From: Actinomycetota bacterium
Lineage (GTDB): Bacteria > Actinomycetota > Thermoleophilia > Solirubrobacterales > 70-9
Direction of reading: 5' to 3'
DNA length: 33,504 nt
Assembly: GCA_018268575.1 (NCBI GenBank)
Contig: JAFDWF010000204.1
Coordinates: 1-33,504, forward strand
Of this stretch, positions 1-7,256 are shown piece by piece (positions within the stretch are counted from its first letter, which is position 1; every line of letters starts with the position of its first letter). Position numbers and translations under genes: made by a program. The notes under the pieces are model-generated. The model did not search any database, had not been told where the DNA came from, and worked only from the letters and a program-made list of their open reading frames with translations.

Positions 1-1106
1 CGACCAGCTTCCTCACCACGGCGCGCGAGATCCTCTTCCTCTGGGTCGCCCGCATGGTGATGATGGGGATCGAGTTCCCCGGCGAGGTCCCCTTCCGCGA
101 CGTCTACGTGCACTCGGTGATCCAGGCCCGCGACGGCAGGCGGATGTCGAAGAGCCTGGGAACCGGGATCGACCCGCTCGAGGAGATCGACGAGCGCGGC
201 GCCGACGCGCTCCGCTTCGGCCTGCTGGCGATGTCCTCGACCCAGGACGTGCGCTACTCCGACGCCAAGGTCGAACAGGGCTCGGACCTCGCCAACAAGC
301 TCTACAACGCCAGCCGGCTGATCCTCCTGAACGCCGCCGGGGTCGAGCCCGGCCCGCGGGCGACGAACCTGGAGGACCGCTGGCTGCTCTCCCGCCTCGA
401 GCGGACGATCGCCTCGGTGACCGAGAAACTGGAGACCTTCGACTTCGCCCACGCGGTCCAGGAGTCCTACGCCTTCGTCTACGGCGACCTCTGCGACTGG
501 TACCTGGAGATCGTCAAGCCGCGGCTCTACGAAGGTGAGGAGGACGTCTCGGCGACGCTCCTCTACGCGCTCGAACGGGTGCTGGCGCTGCTCCACCCGA
601 CGATGCCGTTCGTCACCGAGGAGCTCTGGTCGTTCCATCCGGCCCGCCAGGGCCACCTCGCCGTGCACGCCTTCCCGACCGCCGAGGAGTCGCTCTTCGA
701 CCCCGAGGCCGAATCCGACGTCGCCGAGGAGATCGCCCTCACCCGCAGCCTGCGCGCCTGGCGCGACCTGGTCGGCGTCCCCGCCAAGGCGGTGCTGCCG
801 GCGGCGATCGACGGGATGGCGCCGTCGGAGTTCGTCGGCCGCCTCTCGCGCTTTGCCTTCGACGGGGTCGGCTCCGAGCCGGTCGCCTCGATCGGCCCCG
901 TGCGGGTGCTCGCCTCCGATACGCTCGACGCGACGGCGATCGACGCGCGCCTCGGCAAGCGCCGCGAGGAGCTGCGCGCGGAGATCGACCGCGCCGAGCG
1001 CAAACTCGGCAACGCGGGCTTCGTCGCCAAGGCGCCCGCCGCGGTGGTCGAGGAAGAGCGAGGCAAGCTGGAGCGTTACCGGAGCGAACTCGCCGAACTG
1101 GGTTGA
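1..1106 (+). CDS. valS: Valine--tRNA ligase, C-terminal part (5' end outside window)
   Basis: This is the 3' part of a class Ia aminoacyl-tRNA synthetase that charges tRNA-Val in the cytoplasm. The reading frame is already open at base 3, where it reads a TSFLTTAREILFLWVARM-type segment typical of ValS, so the start lies upstream of the window. The KMSKS signature appears as RMSKS at bases 141-155, followed by the conserved GADALRFGL stretch. Next come the helical anticodon-binding domain (roughly bases 370-720) and a C-terminal coiled coil rich in Arg, Glu and Lys (about 940-1100). That terminal coiled-coil arm distinguishes ValS from IleS. The stop overlaps the TTG start of folC, a valS-folC pairing common in bacteria. 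Confidence 0.96.
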   Translation, partial: TSFLTTAREILFLWVARMVMMGIEFPGEVPFRDVYVHSVIQARDGRRMSKSLGTGIDPLEEIDERGADALRFGLLAMSSTQDVRYSDAKVEQGSDLANKLYNASRLILLNAAGVEPGPRATNLEDRWLLSRLERTIASVTEKLETFDFAHAVQESYAFVYGDLCDWYLEIVKPRLYEGEEDVSATLLYALERVLALLHPTMPFVTEELWSFHPARQGHLAVHAFPTAEESLFDPEAESDVAEEIALTRSLRAWRDLVGVPAKAVLPAAIDGMAPSEFVGRLSRFAFDGVGSEPVASIGPVRVLASDTLDATAIDARLGKRREELRAEIDRAERKLGNAGFVAKAPAAVVEEERGKLERYRSELAELG

Positions 1107-2431
1107 GCGCGGTGGAGCTTCTGCCAGACGGCAGCGGACGCGAAGCGGCGCAGCCGTCGCCTGATGATTACCTCGACTCGCTGGAGCCGGTCGGCTGGCG
1201 GCTCGGCCTCGACCGGATGTGGAAGCTGACCACGGCCCTCGGCCTGCCGCAGCGCCGCTTCGCCTCCGTCCACGTGGTCGGCACCAACGGCAAGTCCTCG
1301 GTCACGCGGATGGTCGCGGCGCTGCTTGAAGCCCACGGCGTCAGCTCCGGCGCCTGCCTCTCCCCGCACGCCTCGCGCTGGACCGAGCGCACCCTGATCC
1401 GCGGCGAGGAGATCTCCGCCCAGGCGTGGGCCGAAGCGGTGGCCCAGGTCGCGGCGGCGGCCGCGGGGGTCAACCGCACGCTCGAGGAGGACGACGCGGT
1501 GAGCGAGTTCGAGGCGGCGACCGCGGCCACCTTCGTCGCCCTGGCCCGCGCGCGAGTGAAGGCGGCGGTGATCGAGGCGGGCCTCGGCGGCCGCCTCGAC
1601 GCGACCAACACGATCCCCTCGCGGGTCACCGTCCTCACCTCGGTCGGCCTCGACCACACCGAGTGGCTGGGGGAGACCGAGCTCGAGATCGCCGCCGAGA
1701 AGCTCGCCGTCCTGCGCGACCACTCGACCCTGGTCCTGGGACGGGTATCGGCGGCGGTGCGGGCGCTCGCCGAGCGGATCGCGGGCGAACGCGGCGCCGC
1801 GCTGATCGTCGCCCCCGAGGACCCCGGGCGGGAGATCGAGCTCGCCGCCACGGGCTCCTTCCAGCGTCGCAACTTCGCCCTCGCCGTGACCGCCGCGGAG
1901 GCCTTCCTCGGCGCTGTCGACCCGGAGCGGGTGGCGCCGGTCGCCGCCGGCCTGCGCGTCCCCGGCCGGCTCGAGCTGATCGCCGCGGGCCCGCCGACCT
2001 ACGTCGACGCCGCCCACAACCCCGACGGGGCGGCGGCGCTCGCCGAGGCGCTGCCGGAGATCGCCAAGGGCCGCCCGGTGGTCGCCTGCCTGGCGATGCT
2101 CGCCGACAAGGACGCGGCGGCGATGATCGCGGCGCTGGCGCCGGCCCTGCGCAGCGCCGTCTGCACCGAGATCCCGCCGGCGGCGCTCGCCGGCCATGGG
2201 CGCCCGGGAGCACGCTCGCGCCCCGCCCGCGAGCTCGTCGACCTCTGTCGGGCGCAGGGCCTCGAGGCGATCGCCGAGCCCCGCCTCGAGCCCGCCCTGC
2301 GCCGCGCCACCGAGCTCGCCGCCGGCACCCTCGCCGGCGTCCTCCTGATCACCGGATCGCATTACCTGATCGCCCCCGCGCGGGCCTTGCAGGGTGCCCT
2401 CGCGGCGCCGCCGCCGGGCGGCAAGTCTTAA
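1103..2431 (+). CDS. folC: Folylpolyglutamate synthase / dihydrofolate synthase
   Basis: A Mur-ligase-family ATP-dependent enzyme that adds glutamate to folates (and often to dihydropteroate) in the cytoplasm. The 442-residue length is normal for FolC. The P-loop GTNGKSS is at residues 60-66, followed by the SPHASRWTERTLIRGEEIS substrate loop. A GLGGRLDATN motif and a C-terminal YVDAAHNPDG motif mark the Mur-ligase central and C-terminal domains. The start is TTG at 1103, overlapping the valS stop by four bases and implying translational coupling. A GTG three codons downstream is possible, but the overlapping TTG fits coupling better. Whether it has dihydrofolate synthase activity as well cannot be told from the sequence. 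Confidence 0.95.
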   Translation: MSAVELLPDGSGREAAQPSPDDYLDSLEPVGWRLGLDRMWKLTTALGLPQRRFASVHVVGTNGKSSVTRMVAALLEAHGVSSGACLSPHASRWTERTLIRGEEISAQAWAEAVAQVAAAAAGVNRTLEEDDAVSEFEAATAATFVALARARVKAAVIEAGLGGRLDATNTIPSRVTVLTSVGLDHTEWLGETELEIAAEKLAVLRDHSTLVLGRVSAAVRALAERIAGERGAALIVAPEDPGREIELAATGSFQRRNFALAVTAAEAFLGAVDPERVAPVAAGLRVPGRLELIAAGPPTYVDAAHNPDGAAALAEALPEIAKGRPVVACLAMLADKDAAAMIAALAPALRSAVCTEIPPAALAGHGRPGARSRPARELVDLCRAQGLEAIAEPRLEPALRRATELAAGTLAGVLLITGSHYLIAPARALQGALAAPPPGGKS

Positions 2432-2495
2432 CCCCACACTCATCTCGGGTCCGCCGGCCTGCCGCGCCGAAAACCGACTGTGCGAGGATTCCTGC

Positions 2496-2615
2496 ATGGA
2501 TCGCAGCGCGGGCTCCGAACTGCTCTCGATGATGGCCCTGGTCGCCGCGGTGGTGGCGATCGTGATCCTCGTATTCTTCGGCGTCGGGTATCTCTTCGGC
2601 AGGCTTTTCCTCTAA
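2496..2615 (+). CDS. Small single-pass membrane peptide, 39 aa
   Basis: A short ORF starting at ATG 2496, preceded by a good ribosome-binding site (GAGGA, 2484-2488, 7-base spacing). The product has a polar N-terminus of about 10 residues (MDRSAGSELL). One strongly hydrophobic helix of about 25 residues follows (MMALVAAVVAIVILVFFGVGYLFG), ending in RLFL. The longer open frame from 2394 has no supporting ribosome-binding site and overlaps folC, so the ATG is preferred. No family is recognised. It could be a small inner-membrane protein working with the membrane-anchored zinc-ribbon protein encoded next. Conservation in related genomes would be the decisive test. Confidence 0.55.
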   Translation: MDRSAGSELLSMMALVAAVVAIVILVFFGVGYLFGRLFL

Positions 2616-2705
2616 GCGGGTAGCCCGGCGGAGGGCGCAAACAGGATCAGGCGTCCGCACGGCGAATACACTGCGCGATCCCCATCCCCGGAAGGGGCAC
2701 TTCCC

Positions 2706-3473
2706 ATGGCACTGGCAATCTTCGGCATCACCAACTCCGGCCTCAACCTGGCCGCGACCCTCGTTCTGCTCCTGCTGATCGTCCTCTGGCTGGCGCTGAT
2801 CGTCTACACGTTCCTCGACGCGCGCCGCCGCATCGCCGATCCGTTCCTGGTCGGCTGCGCGACGATCGCCTCGTTCTTCCCCTACGTCGGCACGATCGTC
2901 TACACGATCGTGCGCCCGCCGGAGTTCCTCGAGGACGCCCACGAGCGCGAACTCGAGATCCGCGCCGCCGAGCTGCGGGTCCGCCAGCTGCGCGAGCAGA
3001 CCTGCCCCAACTGCGAGTACCCGGTGGAGAAGAACTACCTCCGCTGCCCCAACTGCCAGCGCCGGCTGAAGGACCCGTGCCCGACCTGCGGCGAACCGGT
3101 CGACCCGCGCTGGGGCCTCTGCCCGTTCTGTGAGACCTCGCTCTCGGGCGAGCGCTCGAGCCGGCCGCGTCGCCGCCGTCCGGAGGACGAGCGCGAACGC
3201 GAACGCGACCGTGAGCTGGAGGAAACCGGCACCCAGCCCAAACGTCGCGCCAGGAAACAACAGCGCGGCGGTGCCGCCACGGCTGGTGCCGAAGGCGAAC
3301 GCGGTGAGCGCGCCACGGAACGCGAGCGCCCCGCCGAGCCCAAACCGAGATCTTCGGGCACCCGCAAAGGCGGCAACGCCCGCAGCGCCTCCTCCGCGAA
3401 GGATGCGCCGACCACCGAACAAGAACAAAGGAGCACCCGCCGTGAGCCGGACCCTGATCCTCGTCAAGCCTGA
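2706..3473 (+). CDS. Membrane-anchored double zinc-ribbon protein
   Basis: A 255-residue protein with a GAAGGGG ribosome-binding site eight bases before ATG. Two hydrophobic helices lie at about residues 14-37 and 46-69. An acidic/basic helical stretch (about 75-98) precedes two zinc ribbons with CxxC pairs at C100/C103 with C114/C117 and C125/C128 with C139/C142. Residues after about 150 are a charged, low-complexity Arg/Glu/Lys tail, probably disordered. The topology suggests a cytoplasmic zinc-ribbon domain anchored by the N-terminal hairpin. The function is unknown. Double zinc ribbons often act as protein or nucleic-acid adaptors, but no partner can be named. The 3' end overlaps the start of ndk by 32 bases in another frame. 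Confidence 0.8.
   Translation: MALAIFGITNSGLNLAATLVLLLLIVLWLALIVYTFLDARRRIADPFLVGCATIASFFPYVGTIVYTIVRPPEFLEDAHERELEIRAAELRVRQLREQTCPNCEYPVEKNYLRCPNCQRRLKDPCPTCGEPVDPRWGLCPFCETSLSGERSSRPRRRRPEDERERERDRELEETGTQPKRRARKQQRGGAATAGAEGERGERATERERPAEPKPRSSGTRKGGNARSASSAKDAPTTEQEQRSTRREPDPDPRQA
3429..3434 (+). promoter_or_regulatory. Ribosome-binding site that decides the ndk start
   Basis: The string AGGAGC (with AAAGGAG at 3427-3433) lies inside the 3' end of the zinc-ribbon gene, eight bases before GTG 3442. It selects this GTG over the much longer in-frame extension, which would run back to 3130 through low-complexity sequence lacking any Ndk homology. Confidence 0.75.
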
Positions 3474-3849
3474 CGCCTTCGAGCGCGCCCTGACCGGTGA
3501 GGTGATCGCCCGCTTCGAGCGCAAGGGGCTGCGGATCGCCGCCCTGAAGTCGATGACCGCCACCGAGGAGATCGCCGACGAGCACTATGCCGAGCACTCC
3601 GAGAAGCCCTTCTTCGGCGAGCTGGTCAGCTTCATCACCGGCGGCCCGCTGGTAGCGATCGTCTTCGAGGGCGTCGAAGCGGTGAAGGCCGCGCGGCAGC
3701 TGATCGGCGCCACCAACCCGGTCGAGGCGGCCCCCGGCTCGATCCGCGGTGACTTCGCGCTCGAGGTGACCTTCAACATGGTCCACGGCTCCGACTCCGA
3801 CGAGTCGGCCGAGCGCGAGATCGGCATCTGGTTCCCCGAGTTGTCCTAG
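3442..3849 (+). CDS. ndk: Nucleoside diphosphate kinase
   Basis: Transfers the gamma phosphate of NTPs to NDPs through a phosphohistidine, balancing cytoplasmic nucleotide pools. At 135 residues it has the normal bacterial length. The N-terminal strand TLILVKPDA contains the conserved Lys (K9). The active-site region reads NMVHGSDS, with catalytic His115. The start is GTG, supported by AAAGGAG at 3427-3433 and by the family's usual N-terminus. It begins inside the end of the upstream zinc-ribbon gene and ends inside the 5' end of maf, giving a chain of overlapping genes that is probably cotranscribed. Confidence 0.97.
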   Translation: MSRTLILVKPDAFERALTGEVIARFERKGLRIAALKSMTATEEIADEHYAEHSEKPFFGELVSFITGGPLVAIVFEGVEAVKAARQLIGATNPVEAAPGSIRGDFALEVTFNMVHGSDSDESAEREIGIWFPELS

Positions 3850-4391
3850 CTTCGGGCTCGCCCCAGCGGCGCGAGATCCTCGCCAAGCTGGGGGTCGAGT
3901 TCGAGGTCGTAGTCTCCGGTGTCGCGGAGCTGGACACTGGCGATCCGGAATTCCTCGTGATCGAGAACGCGCGCCGCAAGGCGCGCGCGGTCGCGCGTCC
4001 CGAGGGCAGCATCGTGATCGCCTGCGACACCGACGTCGTGCTCGACGGCGAGGTGCTCGGCAAGCCCGCCGACGCGGCCGACGCGCGCGCCTATCTCGAT
4101 CGGATGTCAGGCCGTGCCCACACCGTGATCAGCGGCTTGGTCGTGCTCGACGAGGCAGGGGAGGAGCGATCCGGCCTCGACCGCTCCGAGGTCGTCTTCA
4201 ACGACCTCACCGACGCCGAGAAGCAGCGCTACGTCGACTTCGACGAGTGGGAGGGCCGCTCCGGCGGCTACGCGATCCAGACCCTCGGCTCGACCCTGGT
4301 GGAGCGCCTCGACGGCAGCGTCTCGAACGTCGTCGGCCTCCCGGTGGGCCTGCTCGCGGAGCTCGCCCCGGCGCTGTTCGAGCGCGTTTAG
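3828..4391 (+). CDS. maf: Maf-like nucleoside triphosphate pyrophosphatase (probable non-canonical start)
   Basis: Maf/HAM1-type house-cleaning pyrophosphatase that hydrolyses non-canonical or certain canonical NTPs to NMP and PPi; the family is also linked to septum control. The essential N-terminal phosphate-binding motif [14 protein letters not shown] is encoded from 3840. Later motifs are [16 protein letters not shown] with the catalytic Asp, GRAHTVISG, and [22 protein letters not shown]. No ATG, GTG or TTG exists in this frame between the upstream ndk codons and that motif. The first downstream GTG (3957) would delete it. I place the start at CTG 3828, giving 187 residues, normal for the family. 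The CTG is inference. The protein identity is secure. The gene overlaps the ndk 3' end. Confidence 0.85.
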   Translation: MVPRVVLASGSPQRREILAKLGVEFEVVVSGVAELDTGDPEFLVIENARRKARAVARPEGSIVIACDTDVVLDGEVLGKPADAADARAYLDRMSGRAHTVISGLVVLDEAGEERSGLDRSEVVFNDLTDAEKQRYVDFDEWEGRSGGYAIQTLGSTLVERLDGSVSNVVGLPVGLLAELAPALFERV

Positions 4392-4424
4392 CCGGCGCGG
4401 GCGGGGTGCGGGCCGGAGGTGGTT

Positions 4425-4560
4425 CGGGCCGGACCGATCGGAGCTCGTACGTCCCGGGCGTCCCGGAGGCGACCCGGGCAGGCTGTGGCCGCCTCCGGGA
4501 CGCCCGGGACGGGAGATTTGCGGAAGCTCCCGTCACAGGGACGCACGTCTCCGGGATCCG
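4425..4560. repeat. Solo copy (R1) of the conserved-loop hairpin repeat
   Basis: A perfect stem of 22 bp (4450-4471 with 4490-4511) encloses the loop ACCCGGGCAGGCTGTGGC (4472-4489). The outer flank GGGCCGGACCGATCGGAG (about 4428-4445) and about 40 bases beyond the stem resemble the R3/R4 ends of the larger elements at 14470-15175 and 32190-32910. The rest of the element is missing. The gap 4392-4752 holds this repeat and, after about 4560, an AT-richer stretch leading to mreB. I see no gene in it. The stem is not followed by a T-run, so it is not a canonical intrinsic terminator, although it may still terminate or protect the maf transcript. Confidence 0.85.
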
Positions 4561-4614
4561 CTGTCGACGGGCCGAGAACTCCGGCATGTCCTCGGCGCCC
4601 CGGAGCACCCCGCT

Positions 4615-4752
4615 TCTTAGCACCGCATTAGCGCCCTCTGAGCGGAAATTAATCCTGCAAGCGGCGGATTTTCTGCGCGGGCGCACCCGACCGAGGCTCG
4701 GCTTCCCCCGTTTGGAATCATGGACCGCTCTGCCCTCCGAACGGACTGAAAT
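4615..4752 (+). promoter_or_regulatory. Presumed mreB upstream region
   Basis: Base composition becomes locally AT-richer (for example GGAAATTAATCC at 4641-4652 and GTTTGGAATCATGG near 4710), unlike the surrounding sequence. This is the only gap of more than 100 bases ahead of the mre-mrd-rod genes, so the operon promoter is probably here. I cannot define convincing -35/-10 boxes. Confidence 0.3.
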
Positions 4753-5802
4753 ATGAGTTGGCTGAGTCGGATATTTCGGCTCGGCGGCCGCGACATGGCC
4801 GTCGATCTCGGCACCGCCAACACGCTCGTCTACGTGCGCGGGCGCGGGATCGTGCTTTCGGAGCCCTCGGTCGTCGCGATCGACACCAAAACCGGCCAGG
4901 TGCACGCGGTCGGGGTCGAAGCGAAGCGGATGATCGGGCGCACGCCCGGCAACATCACCGCGATCCGGCCGCTGAAGGACGGCGTGATCGCCGACTTCGA
5001 GGTGACCGAACAGATGCTGCGGCACTTCATCCAGTCGGTCCACTCGAACCGCTTCGCCCACCCGCGGGTCGTCGTCTGCGTGCCCTCCGGCGTCACCGGC
5101 GTGGAGAAGCGCGCGGTCGAGGAGGCCTGCCTCTCGGCCGGTGCCCGCCAGGCCTACCTGATCGAGGAGCCGATGGCGGCGGCGATCGGCGCCGGCCTGC
5201 CGGTCGCCGAGCCGACCGGCTCGATGATCGTCGACATCGGCGGCGGCACCACCGAGGTCGCGGTGATCAGCCTCGGCGGAATCGTCGTCTCGCAGTCGAT
5301 CCGGGTCGGCGGCGACGAGCTCGACGAAGCGATCGTCGCCCACTGCAAAAACAATTACAAACTCGCGATCGGCGCCCAGACTGCCGAGGAGGTCAAGCTC
5401 GAGGCGGGCTCGGCGGCGCCGCTGTCGAGCGAGATCCGCACCGAGATCCGCGGTCGCGACCTGGTCAGCGGCCTGCCGAAAACCGTCGAACTGACCTCCG
5501 AGGAGGTGCGCCAGGCGCTCGAGGAGCCGGTCGGCCACATCGTCGCCGCGGTCAAGGAGACGCTCGACCAGACGCCGCCGGAGCTGGCGGGTGACATCAT
5601 GGACCGCGGCATCACCTTGGCGGGTGGCGGCGCCTTGCTGCAAGGGCTGGAGCAGCGCCTCCACGACGAGTGCCAGATGCCCTGCCAACTGGCAGAGTCG
5701 CCGCTCACCTGCGTGGCCGTCGGCTCGGGCATCTCGCTGGAGGAGTTCGAGACGATCCATCGCACCGGCAGGAACGGCACGGGAGCGCGGCAGCGTGTCT
5801 GA
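4753..5802 (+). CDS. mreB: Rod-shape determining protein MreB (bacterial actin)
   Basis: Actin-like ATPase that polymerises under the membrane and directs lateral wall synthesis by the RodA-PBP2 machine. At 349 residues it has the standard length. The short N-terminal amphipathic segment [12 protein letters not shown] can bind membrane. Phosphate-1 is DLGTANT (residues 18-24), phosphate-2 is DIGGGTT (161-167), and the adenosine motif LAGGGALL lies near the C-terminus. It starts a run of shape genes (mreB, mreC, mreD, mrdA, rodA) with small gaps or overlaps, so it is probably first in the operon. Many Actinobacteria lack MreB or use polar growth; its presence with a full partner set suggests rod-type lateral elongation here. 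Confidence 0.98.
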   Translation: MSWLSRIFRLGGRDMAVDLGTANTLVYVRGRGIVLSEPSVVAIDTKTGQVHAVGVEAKRMIGRTPGNITAIRPLKDGVIADFEVTEQMLRHFIQSVHSNRFAHPRVVVCVPSGVTGVEKRAVEEACLSAGARQAYLIEEPMAAAIGAGLPVAEPTGSMIVDIGGGTTEVAVISLGGIVVSQSIRVGGDELDEAIVAHCKNNYKLAIGAQTAEEVKLEAGSAAPLSSEIRTEIRGRDLVSGLPKTVELTSEEVRQALEEPVGHIVAAVKETLDQTPPELAGDIMDRGITLAGGGALLQGLEQRLHDECQMPCQLAESPLTCVAVGSGISLEEFETIHRTGRNGTGARQRV

Positions 5803-5852
5803 CGCGGCGCTCATCCCGGCCTCAATTGAAACCCCGAACCTAGGTCTCCCAC

Positions 5853-6701
5853 GTGTACCGCAAGCAAGTACGCCGCCGTAGGGCGGTGCTCGCCCTCCTC
5901 ATCATCGGCTCCTTCGCGTTGCTGACGCTGACCTACGGATCGGGCTCGAACAGCCTCCAGCGGGGCGTGACCGCGGTCTTCGCCCCGGTCTCCTCGGTGC
6001 TCGACCGGGCGCTGAAGCCCGCCCGCGACCTGATCAACTGGGTCGACGAAACCTTCGACGCGCGGGGCCGAAACCACCAGCTCGAAGGTGAACTGGAAGC
6101 GGCGCGCAGAGAGGCGGTCGGAGCGCAGGCGGCGCTGGCCGAAAACCGCGAATACCGCGAGCTGCTGGGCCTCGGCAAATCGGGGGCGATCCCGGAAGGC
6201 TACGAACCAGTGACCGGACGGGTGATCGGGCTCTCGCCGACGGTCTGGTTCAGCGAGGTGATGATCGACGTCGGCTCCGGCAACGGGGTGAAGCCGCACG
6301 ACCCGGTGGTCAACGGGCAAGGGCTGATCGGCGAAGTGACCGCGGTGGCCGGGGGCGTCTCGAAGGTGACGCTGATCTCCGACCACTCGAGCGCGGTCGG
6401 GGTGAAAGTCGTCCCCGCCGGGGTGCTCGGGATCGTCAAGCCGACGGTCGGCGAACCGAACACGCTCGTCCTCAGCTTCCTCAACTCCGACAAGAACGTC
6501 CACAAAGGCCAGGCGGTGGTGACCTCGGGCTGGAGCGCGGGGGAAATCGGATCGCGCTTCCCGCCGAACATCCCGGTCGGCGAAATCACCAACGCCTCGC
6601 TGATCGTCCAGGAGGCGCAGGAAAAGGTGAACGTGCGGCCTTACGCCGATCTCCGCAACCTTGGCACGGTACAGGTGCTGACGGGGGGAAGCCGTCGATG
6701 A
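5853..6701 (+). CDS. mreC: Rod-shape determining protein MreC
   Basis: Bitopic membrane protein linking cytoplasmic MreB to periplasmic PBP2 and activating the elongasome. The 282-residue product starts at GTG 5853. A basic N-terminus (YRKQVRRRR) precedes one membrane helix at about 12-30. A coiled coil follows at about 68-110 (NHQLEGELEAARREAVGAQ), then the beta-rich MreC domain with GRVIGLSP, DVGSGNGVKPHDPVVN and GLIGEV motifs. The last residues overlap mreD by four bases (ATGA), implying translational coupling. Glu codons here are often GAA, unlike mreB. Confidence 0.95.
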   Translation: MYRKQVRRRRAVLALLIIGSFALLTLTYGSGSNSLQRGVTAVFAPVSSVLDRALKPARDLINWVDETFDARGRNHQLEGELEAARREAVGAQAALAENREYRELLGLGKSGAIPEGYEPVTGRVIGLSPTVWFSEVMIDVGSGNGVKPHDPVVNGQGLIGEVTAVAGGVSKVTLISDHSSAVGVKVVPAGVLGIVKPTVGEPNTLVLSFLNSDKNVHKGQAVVTSGWSAGEIGSRFPPNIPVGEITNASLIVQEAQEKVNVRPYADLRNLGTVQVLTGGSRR

Positions 6702-7246
6702 TCGTGACGCCGAAAATCCTCGCCCGCCTGGTGATCGTCGGACTGTTCGGCGTGCTCTTGCAGCTGACCTTCTTCTCCCAGGTGGAGCTCTTCCACGTCA
6801 GCCCCGACATCCTGCCCGCGCTGGTGGTCAGCCTCGGGTTGCTGGGTGGGACGATGACCGGCGCGGTCTCCGGCTTCGCGATCGGCTTCCTGCTCGACTG
6901 CCTCCTGATCCAGCCGCTCGGCGGCGCCTCGCTGGTGCTGATCGCGGTCGGCTACGCGGCGGGGACCTTCCGCGAGCGCTTCGAGATCCACAGCCGCCTG
7001 GTCGCGCCGCTCCTCTGCGCGATCCTCACCTTCGCCGCCGAGCTCGGCTTCGGCGCGGTCGAGGCGATGTTCGGCATCCACACCGACGTCAGCGTCCTCG
7101 TCGTCCGCGACATGCTGCTGAAGAGCGTCTTCGCCTTCTTCCTCGGCTGGGCGATCTACGTCGGCCTGCGGCGCCTGGTGCGCCCGGCGCTGGTCGATGA
7201 GGCGACGGTGCGGCGGACGCGGCGACCGACGGTGCTGGGAGCGTAG
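6698..7246 (+). CDS. mreD: Rod-shape determining protein MreD
   Basis: Small polytopic membrane component of the elongasome. The 182-residue product has about five predicted membrane helices, with the first at roughly 8-25. It carries an LGLLGGTMTGAVSGFAIGFLLDCL stretch, the usual MreD glycine-rich helix followed by a helix with Asp. Identity rests on size, hydrophobicity and position between mreC and mrdA, because MreD sequences are poorly conserved. The start ATG overlaps the mreC stop. Confidence 0.9.
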   Translation: MIVTPKILARLVIVGLFGVLLQLTFFSQVELFHVSPDILPALVVSLGLLGGTMTGAVSGFAIGFLLDCLLIQPLGGASLVLIAVGYAAGTFRERFEIHSRLVAPLLCAILTFAAELGFGAVEAMFGIHTDVSVLVVRDMLLKSVFAFFLGWAIYVGLRRLVRPALVDEATVRRTRRPTVLGA

Positions 7247-7256
7247 AGCGACGATC

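Noticed and set aside
3130..3441. Long upstream extension of ndk
   Set aside because: It adds about 100 low-complexity residues from the overlapping zinc-ribbon gene. GTG 3442 has a good ribosome-binding site and gives the normal Ndk length.
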